DNA from: Gammaproteobacteria bacterium
GTDB taxonomy: Bacteria > Pseudomonadota > Gammaproteobacteria > Steroidobacterales > Rariloculaceae
Length of the DNA stretch: 30,126 bases
Assembly (NCBI GenBank): GCA_017577365.1
Contig: PKRJ01000047.1
Span: 1 to 30,126, forward strand
Reading direction: 5' to 3'
Both the position numbers and the translations under genes were made by a program. Below the pieces are notes generated by a model. It had not been told where the DNA came from. It searched no databases and worked only from the letters and a program-made list of their open reading frames with translations. Position 1 is the stretch's first letter; every line of letters starts with the position of its first letter. Shown here in pieces: positions 14,750 through 22,251 of the stretch.

Positions 14750-15232
14750 ATGCGCCTGTGGTCCGTGCATCCTCGCTATCTCGATCGCCAGGGATTGCTC
14801 GCGCTGTGGCGTGAAGGGCTCCTTGCGAGGGCGGTGCTCCGCGGAAAGACGCGCGGCTATCGCCGCCATCCGCAGCTCGAGCGCTTCCGCGTGCACGCCT
14901 CACCGCGGCGTGCGATCAGCGCGTATCTCGCCGCCGTGCACGCCGAGGCGGCCATGCGCGGCTATGCGTTCGACCGATCGAAGATCGGCGCGGTGCGGCC
15001 CGTGGAGTCGATGCCGGTGACCGTCGGGCAGCTCCGGCACGAGTGGGCGCACCTGCGCGAGAAGCTCGGAAAACGCAACCCCGAGCTCGCCGCGCGTCAC
15101 GCGCTCGTCGGCATGCCCGAATGCCACCCGCTGTTCTTTGCGGTGCCGGGACCGGTCGAGCACTGGGAGCGACGGCATGATGCGCTCGAGCGGACGGCGA
15201 GCGACGAGACGCGGAGCCCGGACGACGAATGA
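14750..15232 (+). CDS. Pyrimidine-dimer DNA glycosylase / endonuclease V-like
   Basis: A 160-residue protein of the Pyr_excise (PF03013) family, related to phage T4 endonuclease V, which cuts the glycosyl bond at UV-induced pyrimidine dimers and nicks the strand. The N-terminus, MRLWSVHPRYLDRQGLLALW followed by R21 and E22, is the bacterial family signature. E22 aligns with catalytic E23 of the T4 enzyme. The T4 nucleophile, the amine of Thr2, has no threonine counterpart here: residue 2 is arginine, so Met1 would probably stay and supply the amine. The middle holds GKTRGYRRHPQLERF, and the C-terminal part EWAHLREKLGKRN...HPLFFAVPGPVEHWE is typical for this group. It overlaps the next gene by ATGA. 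Confidence 0.83.
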   Translation: MRLWSVHPRYLDRQGLLALWREGLLARAVLRGKTRGYRRHPQLERFRVHASPRRAISAYLAAVHAEAAMRGYAFDRSKIGAVRPVESMPVTVGQLRHEWAHLREKLGKRNPELAARHALVGMPECHPLFFAVPGPVEHWERRHDALERTASDETRSPDDE

Positions 15233-16029
15233 CCGCGCTCTTCGCAAGCTCGTGGCGCCGCACGCTCGTCGCGATCGCTTTGGCCTCTTTCGCGTGGCTC
15301 GTGCACGTGCTCGGCCGCGTGCTGCCCGATGCGCTCGCCGCTGCGGTCTGGCTGATCATGGCGGCGTCGATCGGCTGGGGGCTGTTTCGTCGCGGGCGCA
15401 TTCGCCGCGACGCTTTCCTCGGCGCCTACGTTCGCGCCGACGGCCGACTGAGACGCCTTCTTCGCGGGCACCTGTCGATTCCCGTCCGGGCGGCGCTCGG
15501 CGGCGCGGGGCTCGCGCTCGTTCTCGTCGTCTCGCTGGTGCGGATCGACGATCGCGCGTCGTTCGTCGTTCTCGCGGCGGGGGCGCCCGCGCTCGTGCTC
15601 GCGTTCGCCGTCGCCACACGCGGTCTATCGGCGCAGATCGCTCGCAACTATCTGCCGGTCGCGGCGTGGCGCGTCGCCGTTGCGGCGGTGGGCGGGGCGA
15701 TGGTCGCGGTCCTCGTGGCGCTATCGTTTCATGCGTCGTATCCGGATCTTGCCGACGTCGATCTCGAGCGGGCCGTCTGGCATTTCGTCGATTCCGAGCG
15801 CGCTCGCGGCGCAACCGTCCAGATTCTGTTGCAACTCGCCGCGGCCGGAGACGGTCTGAGACTGTGGCTGGCACAGCAGCTCATGCCGGCGCCGGGCGAT
15901 TCGATCGCCGAGGCGCTCGGCTGGCTCGCGGTGCTTGCAGAGGAAGCCGTCTTCGTGTGGGCTTATCTGGCGTATTTGAGCCCTGCGGTGCTCGGAGGTC
16001 TGAGGGATGGCAGCGACCGCGGCGCATAG
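15229..16029 (+). CDS. Polytopic membrane protein, family not recognised
   Basis: A 266-residue protein with about six hydrophobic segments: residues 11-27, 33-51, 85-103, 108-127, 142-163 and 228-255. A basic loop (RRGRIRRDAFLGAYVRADGRLRRLLRGH) follows the second helix, which by the positive-inside rule is cytoplasmic. A soluble stretch of about 60 residues (SYPDLADVDLERAVWHFVDSERARG...) lies between helices five and six. No catalytic or binding motif is evident. The start ATG overlaps the glycosylase stop (ATGA), and its 3' end overlaps the next gene by 23 bases, so the three are almost certainly translated together. It is probably the membrane partner of the following protein. Confidence 0.8.
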   Translation: MTALFASSWRRTLVAIALASFAWLVHVLGRVLPDALAAAVWLIMAASIGWGLFRRGRIRRDAFLGAYVRADGRLRRLLRGHLSIPVRAALGGAGLALVLVVSLVRIDDRASFVVLAAGAPALVLAFAVATRGLSAQIARNYLPVAAWRVAVAAVGGAMVAVLVALSFHASYPDLADVDLERAVWHFVDSERARGATVQILLQLAAAGDGLRLWLAQQLMPAPGDSIAEALGWLAVLAEEAVFVWAYLAYLSPAVLGGLRDGSDRGA

Positions 16030-17128
16030 CGGAAGTCGGCTGCGCATCGGCGACGCGCTCGTCGCGCTCGCGGCGGCCGCGGCGCTCGTTTGGCTCGTGA
16101 TGCGCGTCGAGCCGCTCGGCTGGTCCGGGCCGCCCGAGACCGACATCGTTGTCGACGGCGCTCGATATCGTCTCGACCCCGACGGTATTCGCGAGCTCGA
16201 AACGTTGTCGATCGAATATTTCGCGGCGGGCGGGCGCGACGCGCGCACGATCGTCGCGTCCGAGATCGATGCGGCCCTCGATCGCCTCTTCGCGCGTGCC
16301 CGACAGAGCATCCCGGCCTTTCTCGACGAGTACTACTCGCTCCGCGGCGAGTACGCGCGCGCGGCGATCTCGCTCGGCGCGCTCGTCGGCCTTGCCGAGC
16401 CGGACAAGCTCGAAGCGCGCGCGGCATCGATGCTCTTGCCGGAGGACGAGTGGGTCGACGCGCTCGCCCGCGTCGATACCGCCATCGCGGGCCGGCTCGA
16501 CGCGAACCGGGAACGGCTTCGCGCGGGATGGCTCGCGGAGATCGCCGCGCGGCTTGCGCACCGGCGGGTGCCCGAGCCGCTGCCCGGAGCGACCTGGGCT
16601 CGGCCGACGCTCGTGCTCGACGAAGGGCTTGCCGCGCTCTTCGCACGCGAGCAATCGGCTTTCGCGACGCGTCAGACGATCGGCGCGACGACCGCGGTCG
16701 GCGCGGCACTCGCACCCGCGATCGCGCGCGCGGCAACGCGCCGAGGCGGAGCGGCCGCGGCGGCGCGCGGCGCGGCGAGGATCGGCACCGCGGGGCGCGT
16801 CGGCCCCGCCGCGGCCGGCGGCGCGGCGGTGTGCTCGCCCGGCGGTCCGGTCGCCGCGCTCTGCGCGGTGCTCGCGGGCGCCGCGGCATGGCTCGCGACC
16901 GACTGGGCGCTGATCGAGCTCGACGAGACGCTCCATCGCGACGAGCTCGAGCGGACGCTCCGCGCCGCGCTCGACGAGCTTCGCGTGCGCGTCGAGGCGG
17001 ATCTCGAGGCGGCCTACGGCGAGGTTCTCGCGCGCGAGCAGGCGTACCTCGAGGGCGAGATCCGACGCACGTTCGTGCCCGCGGCCGCGGGGCGCAGGGC
17101 GGCCGGCGACGAGGAGGGGGGACCGTGA
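16007..17128 (+). CDS. Membrane-anchored helical protein with glycine/alanine-rich membrane hairpin, unrecognised
   Basis: A 373-residue protein. One N-terminal membrane helix (about residues 16-33) is followed by a mostly helical, charged domain (about 45-215). Then comes a glycine/alanine-rich segment (about 220-300) that resembles a glycine-zipper membrane hairpin with two cysteines (AVCSPGGPVAALCAV). A long charged C-terminal helix, likely coiled-coil (about 305-360, DETLHRDELERTLRAALDEL and on), closes the chain. The pattern suggests a periplasmic helical domain tethered at both ends, but topology is inferred. The start overlaps the preceding gene by 23 bases, and the TGA stop overlaps the GTG of the sugar dehydrogenase. 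No family recognised. Confidence 0.78.
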   Translation: MAATAAHSGSRLRIGDALVALAAAAALVWLVMRVEPLGWSGPPETDIVVDGARYRLDPDGIRELETLSIEYFAAGGRDARTIVASEIDAALDRLFARARQSIPAFLDEYYSLRGEYARAAISLGALVGLAEPDKLEARAASMLLPEDEWVDALARVDTAIAGRLDANRERLRAGWLAEIAARLAHRRVPEPLPGATWARPTLVLDEGLAALFAREQSAFATRQTIGATTAVGAALAPAIARAATRRGGAAAAARGAARIGTAGRVGPAAAGGAAVCSPGGPVAALCAVLAGAAAWLATDWALIELDETLHRDELERTLRAALDELRVRVEADLEAAYGEVLAREQAYLEGEIRRTFVPAAAGRRAAGDEEGGP

Positions 17129-18252
17129 GACGAGCGAAATATCTCGGCTGGGCGCTGCTCGCCGCGGCGTGCAGCGACGACGCGGTGCTCGCGCAGCACG
17201 ACGCGTTCGTCGCGACGGAGGTCGCGGCGTTCGATGAGCCGTGGGCGATGACGTTCCTGCCGGACGGTCGGCTGCTCGTCACCGAGAAGCGCGGACGCCT
17301 GAAACTGTGGGCGCCGGACGGCACGATCCGCGACATCGCGGGCGTGCCGCGCGTCGCGTACGGCGGGCAGGGCGGGCTCGGCGACGTCGTCCTGCATCCG
17401 GGCTTCGGCGAGAACGGCCTCGTGTATCTCAGCTATGCCGAGCCCGGCGAATCCGGCACGAGCGGCGCCGCCGTCGCACGGGCGCGCCTCGTCCTCGACG
17501 AGAGCGGCGGCGCGCTCGAGGATCTCCAGGTCATCTGGCGTCAGGTGCCGAAAGTCACCGGAAACGGCCACTTCGGGCATCGCATGGCCTTCGGTGACGG
17601 CTACCTCTGGATCAGCTCCGGCGAGCGTCAGAAATTCGATCCGGCGCAGGACCTTCAGTCGAATCTCGGCAAGATCGTCCGCCTCCGCGACGACGGCTCG
17701 GTGCCGGGCGACAACCCGTTCGCGGAGCGTGGGGGCGTTGCGGCGGAGATCTGGTCGCTCGGGCATCGCAACCCGCTCGGGCTCGCGTTCGACGCCCAGG
17801 GGCGCCTGTGGAACGTCGAGATGGGGCCGCGCGGCGGCGACGAGCTGAACTTCGTGCGCCGCGGTGCGAATTACGGGTATCCGCTCGTCTCCGAGGGCGA
17901 TCACTACAGCGGCCGCTCGATTCCGGATCACGCGACGCGGCCGAACCTCGCGGCGCCTGCGATCGCATGGAACCCGGTGATCTCGCCGTCCAGCCTGATG
18001 TTCTACGACGGCGACGAGTTCCCCGACTGGCGCGGCAGCGCGTTCATCGGCGGGCTCTCGTCGCAGTCGCTCGTGCGCGTCGTCTTCGACGGCGAGCGGG
18101 CGCGCGAGGCGGAGCGTTTCGCGATGGGGCAGCGTATCCGCGAGGTCGAGCAGGGGCCGGACGGGGCGATCTGGGTGCTCGAGGACGGTAGCCGGGGCTC
18201 GGCCGGTCGGCTTTTGCGCCTGACCGCCCGAACAGGCGACTCGTCGCGCTAG
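17125..18252 (+). CDS. PQQ-dependent aldose sugar dehydrogenase (GSDH family)
   Basis: A 375-residue six-bladed beta-propeller of the glucose/sorbosone dehydrogenase family, like E. coli YliI. These soluble periplasmic enzymes oxidise aldoses with pyrroloquinoline quinone. Motifs visible: EPWAMTFLPDGRLLVTEKRGRL, GGLGDVVLHPGF, GNGHFGHRMAFG with the histidine expected at the PQQ site, LGHRNPLGLAFD, NYGYPLVSEGDHY, SPSSLMFYDG. GTG 17125 was chosen because GAGGAGGGGGG lies just upstream and a signal peptide follows (MRRAKYLGWALLAAACSDDA, with likely cleavage after VLA). The cysteine in the signal is not in a good lipobox. The start overlaps the previous stop as GTGA. PQQ synthesis genes are not in the window. 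It ends sharing CTAG with the opposite gene's stop. Confidence 0.9.
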   Translation: MRRAKYLGWALLAAACSDDAVLAQHDAFVATEVAAFDEPWAMTFLPDGRLLVTEKRGRLKLWAPDGTIRDIAGVPRVAYGGQGGLGDVVLHPGFGENGLVYLSYAEPGESGTSGAAVARARLVLDESGGALEDLQVIWRQVPKVTGNGHFGHRMAFGDGYLWISSGERQKFDPAQDLQSNLGKIVRLRDDGSVPGDNPFAERGGVAAEIWSLGHRNPLGLAFDAQGRLWNVEMGPRGGDELNFVRRGANYGYPLVSEGDHYSGRSIPDHATRPNLAAPAIAWNPVISPSSLMFYDGDEFPDWRGSAFIGGLSSQSLVRVVFDGERAREAERFAMGQRIREVEQGPDGAIWVLEDGSRGSAGRLLRLTARTGDSSR

Positions 18253-18974
18253 GCAGGCGAGCCGAGGCCGCCGCGCTCGCGGGGCTCGATCCAGATCGCG
18301 CGTCCGACGGCATGGAGCCCGCCGCGCGCGTCGAAGAGCGCCGTGGCGGCTTCGTGCTTGCGGCCGCTCGCCCGGATGACCCACCCGACGACCACGTGCG
18401 GCTCGCCGACCCGCACCGCGCGATCGATGCGCACGGTCAGCTCGCCGAGCAGCATCGGGCGCATATCGGGCGCGGCCGCGGCGAAGCCGGGGCAATCGAG
18501 CGCGGCCCAGACGAACGGCGCGGCGACCGAGCCGTCTTGGCCTTCGAGCGACGGATCGGGCGTCCAGGGGGCGGCCGCGACGCCGGCCTGGTCGGTCGGC
18601 CCGGCGAAAATGCGCAGCGCATCGCCTTCGGCGCGCAGCGGCCCGCAGACGAAGCATTCGGGCGCGGGATGACGCGAGAAGCCGGCGTAGCGGCTCGAGG
18701 CTCGAGCGGCCTCGTCGAGCGTCGGCGGCCGAGGCGGCACGAGGTCGCCGATCTCGCCCGGACGTGCGGCGGCGACGGGAACACCCTCGTGCAACACCTC
18801 GAGCCCGTCGTCTCGCTGCTCGACGCGGAGCGGCGTGTCGAGCGGAACGGGCTTCGAGAGCCGCACGGTGACGCTGCCTCGCGCGAACGACGCGATCACG
18901 CCGCACGTGTAGCCGCCGTTCGCGGTCCCCTCGGGGCCCATGAAGCGGCGTGCGATCGAAATCGTTCCGAGCAT
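18249..18974 (-). CDS. Hotdog-fold (thioesterase-like) protein
   Basis: A 241-residue protein with two halves that look like acyl-CoA thioesterase/hotdog domains. The first half has the helix motif NGGYTCGVIA (residues 20-29). A linker carries ECFVCGP with C107 and C110. The second half has FVWAALDCPGF and ends with IDRAVRVGEPHVVVGWVIRASGRKHEAATALFDA. The paired FVCG motif recurs in a group of bacterial hotdog proteins of unknown substrate; a thioester hydrolase is the general expectation. ATG 18974 has GGAGGG 6 bases upstream. It is transcribed towards the sugar dehydrogenase, and the two stops share CTAG at 18249-18252. The GlcG-like gene lies about 50 bases upstream on the same strand. Confidence 0.8.
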   Translation of the reverse strand: MLGTISIARRFMGPEGTANGGYTCGVIASFARGSVTVRLSKPVPLDTPLRVEQRDDGLEVLHEGVPVAAARPGEIGDLVPPRPPTLDEAARASSRYAGFSRHPAPECFVCGPLRAEGDALRIFAGPTDQAGVAAAPWTPDPSLEGQDGSVAAPFVWAALDCPGFAAAAPDMRPMLLGELTVRIDRAVRVGEPHVVVGWVIRASGRKHEAATALFDARGGLHAVGRAIWIEPRERGGLGSPA

Positions 18975-19023
18975 ATCCGCCCTCCGAGACGTTTCCCGCG
19001 CCGCCGCGGCAGCGTTTTACGCG

Positions 19024-19560
19024 TCAGCGGCGGGGCACGTCGGGGACGAGCCCGGCCTGCTCGATGCCGTAGATCACGGCGAGCTCGTCTTCCGTGCCCG
19101 CCGCGCCGCTCGCGCCGGCGGCGCCGAGAATCTCGCCCTTATCGTTGCGGATCAGCACGCCTCCCGGCTGCGGGAGAAACTTGCCGTCGGCCGTCGCCGC
19201 GAGGCTGATGAAGAAATTCGGGTTCTCGCGCGCCCGCTCGGCGAGCACGCTGCTCGATGCGCCCATCGCGACCGAAGCCCACGCCTTGCCGGTCGCGACA
19301 TCGAAACGGAACATGCTCGCGCCGTCGTCGCGTTGCGCCGCCTTGAGATGACCGCTTTCGTCGAGCACGACGACGGTCAACGGCGCGAAGCCGAGCTCGC
19401 GCCCGCGCTCGATCGCCTTCGTGACGATCGTGTTCGCCTGCTCGAGCGTGAGGCGCGATGCGCTCTCCTCGGCGAGCGCGGTGCCGAGCGATGCCGCGCC
19501 CAATATCAACGCGGCGAGGTTTCGGACGAGCGAAGTCGGTGCTGCGATCGGCTTCGGCAT
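19024..19560 (-). CDS. Exported GlcG/HbpS-like heme-binding family protein
   Basis: A 178-residue protein of the GlcG/HbpS (DUF336) family. A signal peptide is visible (MPKPIAAPTSLVRNLAALIL..., cleavage after TALA). The family core follows: LTLEQANTIVTKAIERGRELG, LTVVVLDESGHLKAAQRDDGA, TGKAWASVAMG, LPQPGGVLIRNDKGEILGAAGASG, DELAVIYGIEQAGL. Family members bind heme or act with uncharacterised oxidative pathways; HbpS works as an extracellular sensor partner in Streptomyces. No sensor kinase is nearby. The ATG has AAGGGAG at the proper distance. It follows tex by 78 bases on the same strand and precedes the hotdog gene. Confidence 0.87.
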   Translation of the reverse strand: MPKPIAAPTSLVRNLAALILGAASLGTALAEESASRLTLEQANTIVTKAIERGRELGFAPLTVVVLDESGHLKAAQRDDGASMFRFDVATGKAWASVAMGASSSVLAERARENPNFFISLAATADGKFLPQPGGVLIRNDKGEILGAAGASGAAGTEDELAVIYGIEQAGLVPDVPRR

Positions 19561-19638
19561 CGGATCTCCCTTCGCGGAAGTATCGGTCGACGGGCCCGAG
19601 TCGCCGATTCTACCGCGAACGGGTTCTAGAGCCCGACG

Positions 19639-22044
19639 TCAGCCGCGTTCCTTCTTCGCCCGCGCGAACGCCTCGGCCATCGCCGTGTTGAACGGCGCCG
19701 GACGCGGGCCGTCCGCGCGGCGGCCCGCGTCGCGCTTGCCGTGAGCGGCCGACGCGCGCCGGTCACGCATGCCGTTCGGCGTGCGTGCTTCCTGCCGATC
19801 GGAGCGCCCGTTGCCGTCGCCTCGGCGAGCGCCGCGCTCCTGGATCACGGCGGGATCGTCGTTCAAGCGCAGCGTCAGGCTGATCCGTCGGCGCGGGACA
19901 TCGACGTCGAGGACCTTGACCTTGACGACGTCGCCGGCCTTCACGACCTCGCGCGGATCCTTCACGAATTTCTCCGACAGCGCGGAGATGTGCACGAGGC
20001 CGTCCTGATGCACGCCGATATCGACGAACGCGCCGAAGGCCGCGACGTTCGTGACGACGCCCTCGAGCACCATGCCGGGCTTCAGGTCCTCGAGCTTCTC
20101 GACGCCTTCGGTGAAGCGCGCGGTCTTGAACTCGGGGCGCGGATCGCGTCCCGGCTTCTCGAGCTCTTTGAGAATGTCGCGCACGGTCGGCACGCCGAAG
20201 CGCTCGTCGACGAAGTCCTCGGGCTTCAGCGAGCGCAGGAAGGCCGTGTCGCCGATCAGCGATTTCACGCTGCGCTTCGTCTTCTCGACGATACGTTCGA
20301 CGACCGGATACGCCTCGGGATGCACGGCCGAGGCGTCGAGCGGCTCGTCGCCGTCGGCGATCCGCAGGAAGCCCGCGGCCTGCTCGAACGCTTTCGCGCC
20401 GAGGCGCGGCACGTTCAGGAGATCGGTGCGTCTGCGGAACGGGCCGTGCTCGTTGCGATACGCGACGATGTTCTCGGCGACGCTCGCCGAGAGTCCCGCG
20501 ACGCGCGCGAGCAGCGCCGGCGAGGCGGTATTCACGTGCACGCCGACCGCGTTCACGCAGTCTTCGACGCGCGCGTCGAGCGCGCGTGCGAGGCGCGTCT
20601 GATCGACGTCGTGCTGGTACTGGCCGACGCCGATCGACTTCGGCTCGATCTTCACGAGCTCGGCGAGCGGGTCCTGCAGACGCCGCGCGATCGATACCGC
20701 GCCGCGCAGCGACACGTCGAGCTCCGGCAGCTCGCGCGCGGCGAGCTCCGATGCCGAGTACACCGACGCGCCCGCCTCGTTCACGACGAGCTTCGCGAGC
20801 TCGAGCTCGGGATGGCGCTGGATCAGCTCCGCGGCGAGGCGGTCCGTCTCGCGGCTCGCGGTGCCGTTGCCGATCGCGATCAGCTCGACCTTGTGCAACC
20901 GGCAGAGCTCCGCGAGCGCCTTGATCGATTCCTCCCATTGCCGTTTCGGCTCGTGCGGATAGATCGTGCCGGCGGCGACGAGCTTGCCGGTCGGATCGAC
21001 GACCGCGACCTTGACGCCGGTGCGCAGACCCGGGTCGAGGCCCATGACCGCGCGCGGGCCGGCGGGTGCGGCCAGCAACAAGTCCTTCAGGTTGTCGCTG
21101 AAGACCTTGATCGCTTCTTCCTCCGCTTTCTCGCGTGCGCGGTTGAAGAGATCGAGCGTCAGATGGACGTGGATCTTACCGCGCCACGCGAGACGGCACG
21201 CGGCTTCCAGCCACGCCGTCGTAGGGCCGCCCTCGAGCTCGAGTCCCGCATGTTTCGCGATCCGCGCCTGCGCATGCGCATGACCGGCTTCCGCGTCCTT
21301 CCCGGGCTCGAGGTCGAGCACGAGGATGCTCTCGCGACGAGCGCGGAGCAGCGCGAGCAGCCGGTGCGACGGGATCTTCGCGATCGGCTCCGCGTGGTCG
21401 AAATAGTCGGCGTATTTCGTGCCCTCGCTCTCCTTGCCTTCGACGACGCGGGCGCGGATCACGCCGCAATCCCACAGCCATTCGCGGAGCTGGCCGATCA
21501 GCTCGGCATCCTCGCCCCAGCGCTCGACGAGGATCGCGCGCGCGCCTTCGAGCGCCGCTTTCGCGTCGGCGACGCCTTTCTCGGCGTTCACGAACGGCTC
21601 AGCGAGCGTCTCCGGCGCTTCGTTCGGCTCGCCGAGCAGCAAGTCCGCGAGCGGCTCGAGTCCGGCTTCGCGGGCGATCTGCGCCTTCGTGCGGCGCTTC
21701 GGTCGATAGGGCAGGTAAAGATCCTCGAGACGCGACTTGGTATCGGCCGCTTCGATCTCGGCCCTGAGCTCCGGCGTGAGCTTGCCTTGCTCGTCGATGC
21801 TCGCGAGGATCGCCTGGCGCCGATCCTCGAGCTCGCGGAGGTACGCGAGGCGCAGCTCGAGCGTCCTGAGCTGCGTATCGTCCAGACCGCCCGTCGCTTC
21901 CTTGCGATAACGCGCGATGAACGGAACGGTCGCGCCGTCATCGAGCAGCGCGATCGCGGCTTCGACTTGGGAGGGCTTCGCGCCGATCTCGGCGGCGATC
22001 GTTTGCGCAATCTTCTGCGCGAGCGCGGTGGAGGCGTTCGACAT
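19639..22044 (-). CDS. tex: Transcription accessory protein Tex
   Basis: An 801-residue Tex protein, a nucleic-acid-binding factor that associates with transcription and is conserved across bacteria. Domains in order: the Tex N-terminal helical region (ATVPFIARYRKEATGGLDD, then DLYLPYRPKRRTKAQIA), a YqgF-like RNase H fold (VMGLDPGLRTGVKVAVVD, about residue 330 on), two helix-hairpin-helix motifs (VNTASPALLARVAGLS and FRRRTDLLNVPRLGAKAFEQA), and a C-terminal S1 RNA-binding domain (GMVLEGVVTNVAAFGAFVDIGVH...). A basic, low-complexity tail of about 70 residues (RRGDGNGRSDRQEARTPNG) extends it beyond the usual length. ATG 22044 was chosen because the family N-terminus (ALAQKIAQTIAAEIG) begins there and GAGGGA lies about 5 bases upstream; the longer frame runs into the divergent gene. 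Confidence 0.96.
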   Translation of the reverse strand: MSNASTALAQKIAQTIAAEIGAKPSQVEAAIALLDDGATVPFIARYRKEATGGLDDTQLRTLELRLAYLRELEDRRQAILASIDEQGKLTPELRAEIEAADTKSRLEDLYLPYRPKRRTKAQIAREAGLEPLADLLLGEPNEAPETLAEPFVNAEKGVADAKAALEGARAILVERWGEDAELIGQLREWLWDCGVIRARVVEGKESEGTKYADYFDHAEPIAKIPSHRLLALLRARRESILVLDLEPGKDAEAGHAHAQARIAKHAGLELEGGPTTAWLEAACRLAWRGKIHVHLTLDLFNRAREKAEEEAIKVFSDNLKDLLLAAPAGPRAVMGLDPGLRTGVKVAVVDPTGKLVAAGTIYPHEPKRQWEESIKALAELCRLHKVELIAIGNGTASRETDRLAAELIQRHPELELAKLVVNEAGASVYSASELAARELPELDVSLRGAVSIARRLQDPLAELVKIEPKSIGVGQYQHDVDQTRLARALDARVEDCVNAVGVHVNTASPALLARVAGLSASVAENIVAYRNEHGPFRRRTDLLNVPRLGAKAFEQAAGFLRIADGDEPLDASAVHPEAYPVVERIVEKTKRSVKSLIGDTAFLRSLKPEDFVDERFGVPTVRDILKELEKPGRDPRPEFKTARFTEGVEKLEDLKPGMVLEGVVTNVAAFGAFVDIGVHQDGLVHISALSEKFVKDPREVVKAGDVVKVKVLDVDVPRRRISLTLRLNDDPAVIQERGARRGDGNGRSDRQEARTPNGMRDRRASAAHGKRDAGRRADGPRPAPFNTAMAEAFARAKKERG

Positions 22045-22251
22045 CGGTCCCTCGACTCGTTCGAGCGGCGCGGACGGCCGCGAGCGGCGATTTTGACAAC
22101 GCGCAAGCGGCGATAAAACCCGTTGACAGCGCGCCTTCGCTGTGCACGGGGAGCGCGTCGTTTCGTCCGCCGCTCGAATGCCGTTTACACTCGGGCGTAG
22201 ACATGGGCGATCCCGGCCGGGGCGATGCGGCCGGTGCTTTGGAGAATCCGC
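22045..22251. promoter_or_regulatory. Divergent tex / M3 peptidase promoter region
   Basis: This region of about 207 bases must carry promoters for both directions. On the plus strand two TTGACA hexamers occur at 22093-22098 and 22123-22128, each followed by near-identical sequence (ACGCGC, GCGCGC). The first has TAAAAC 15 bases later, a short spacer; the second has no -10. A TACACT at 22186-22191 resembles the TACAAT boxes seen elsewhere. None of these is decisive. Confidence 0.35.

Noticed and set aside
19741..22116. A 791-codon plus-strand open frame opposite tex
   Set aside because: Its translation is highly charged and repetitive with no motif, and tex on the other strand has all of its domains.
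22093..22128. Two TTGACA hexamers 30 bases apart as a tandem promoter for the M3 gene
   Set aside because: Neither has a -10 at a normal distance; kept only as a weak note in the divergent region.
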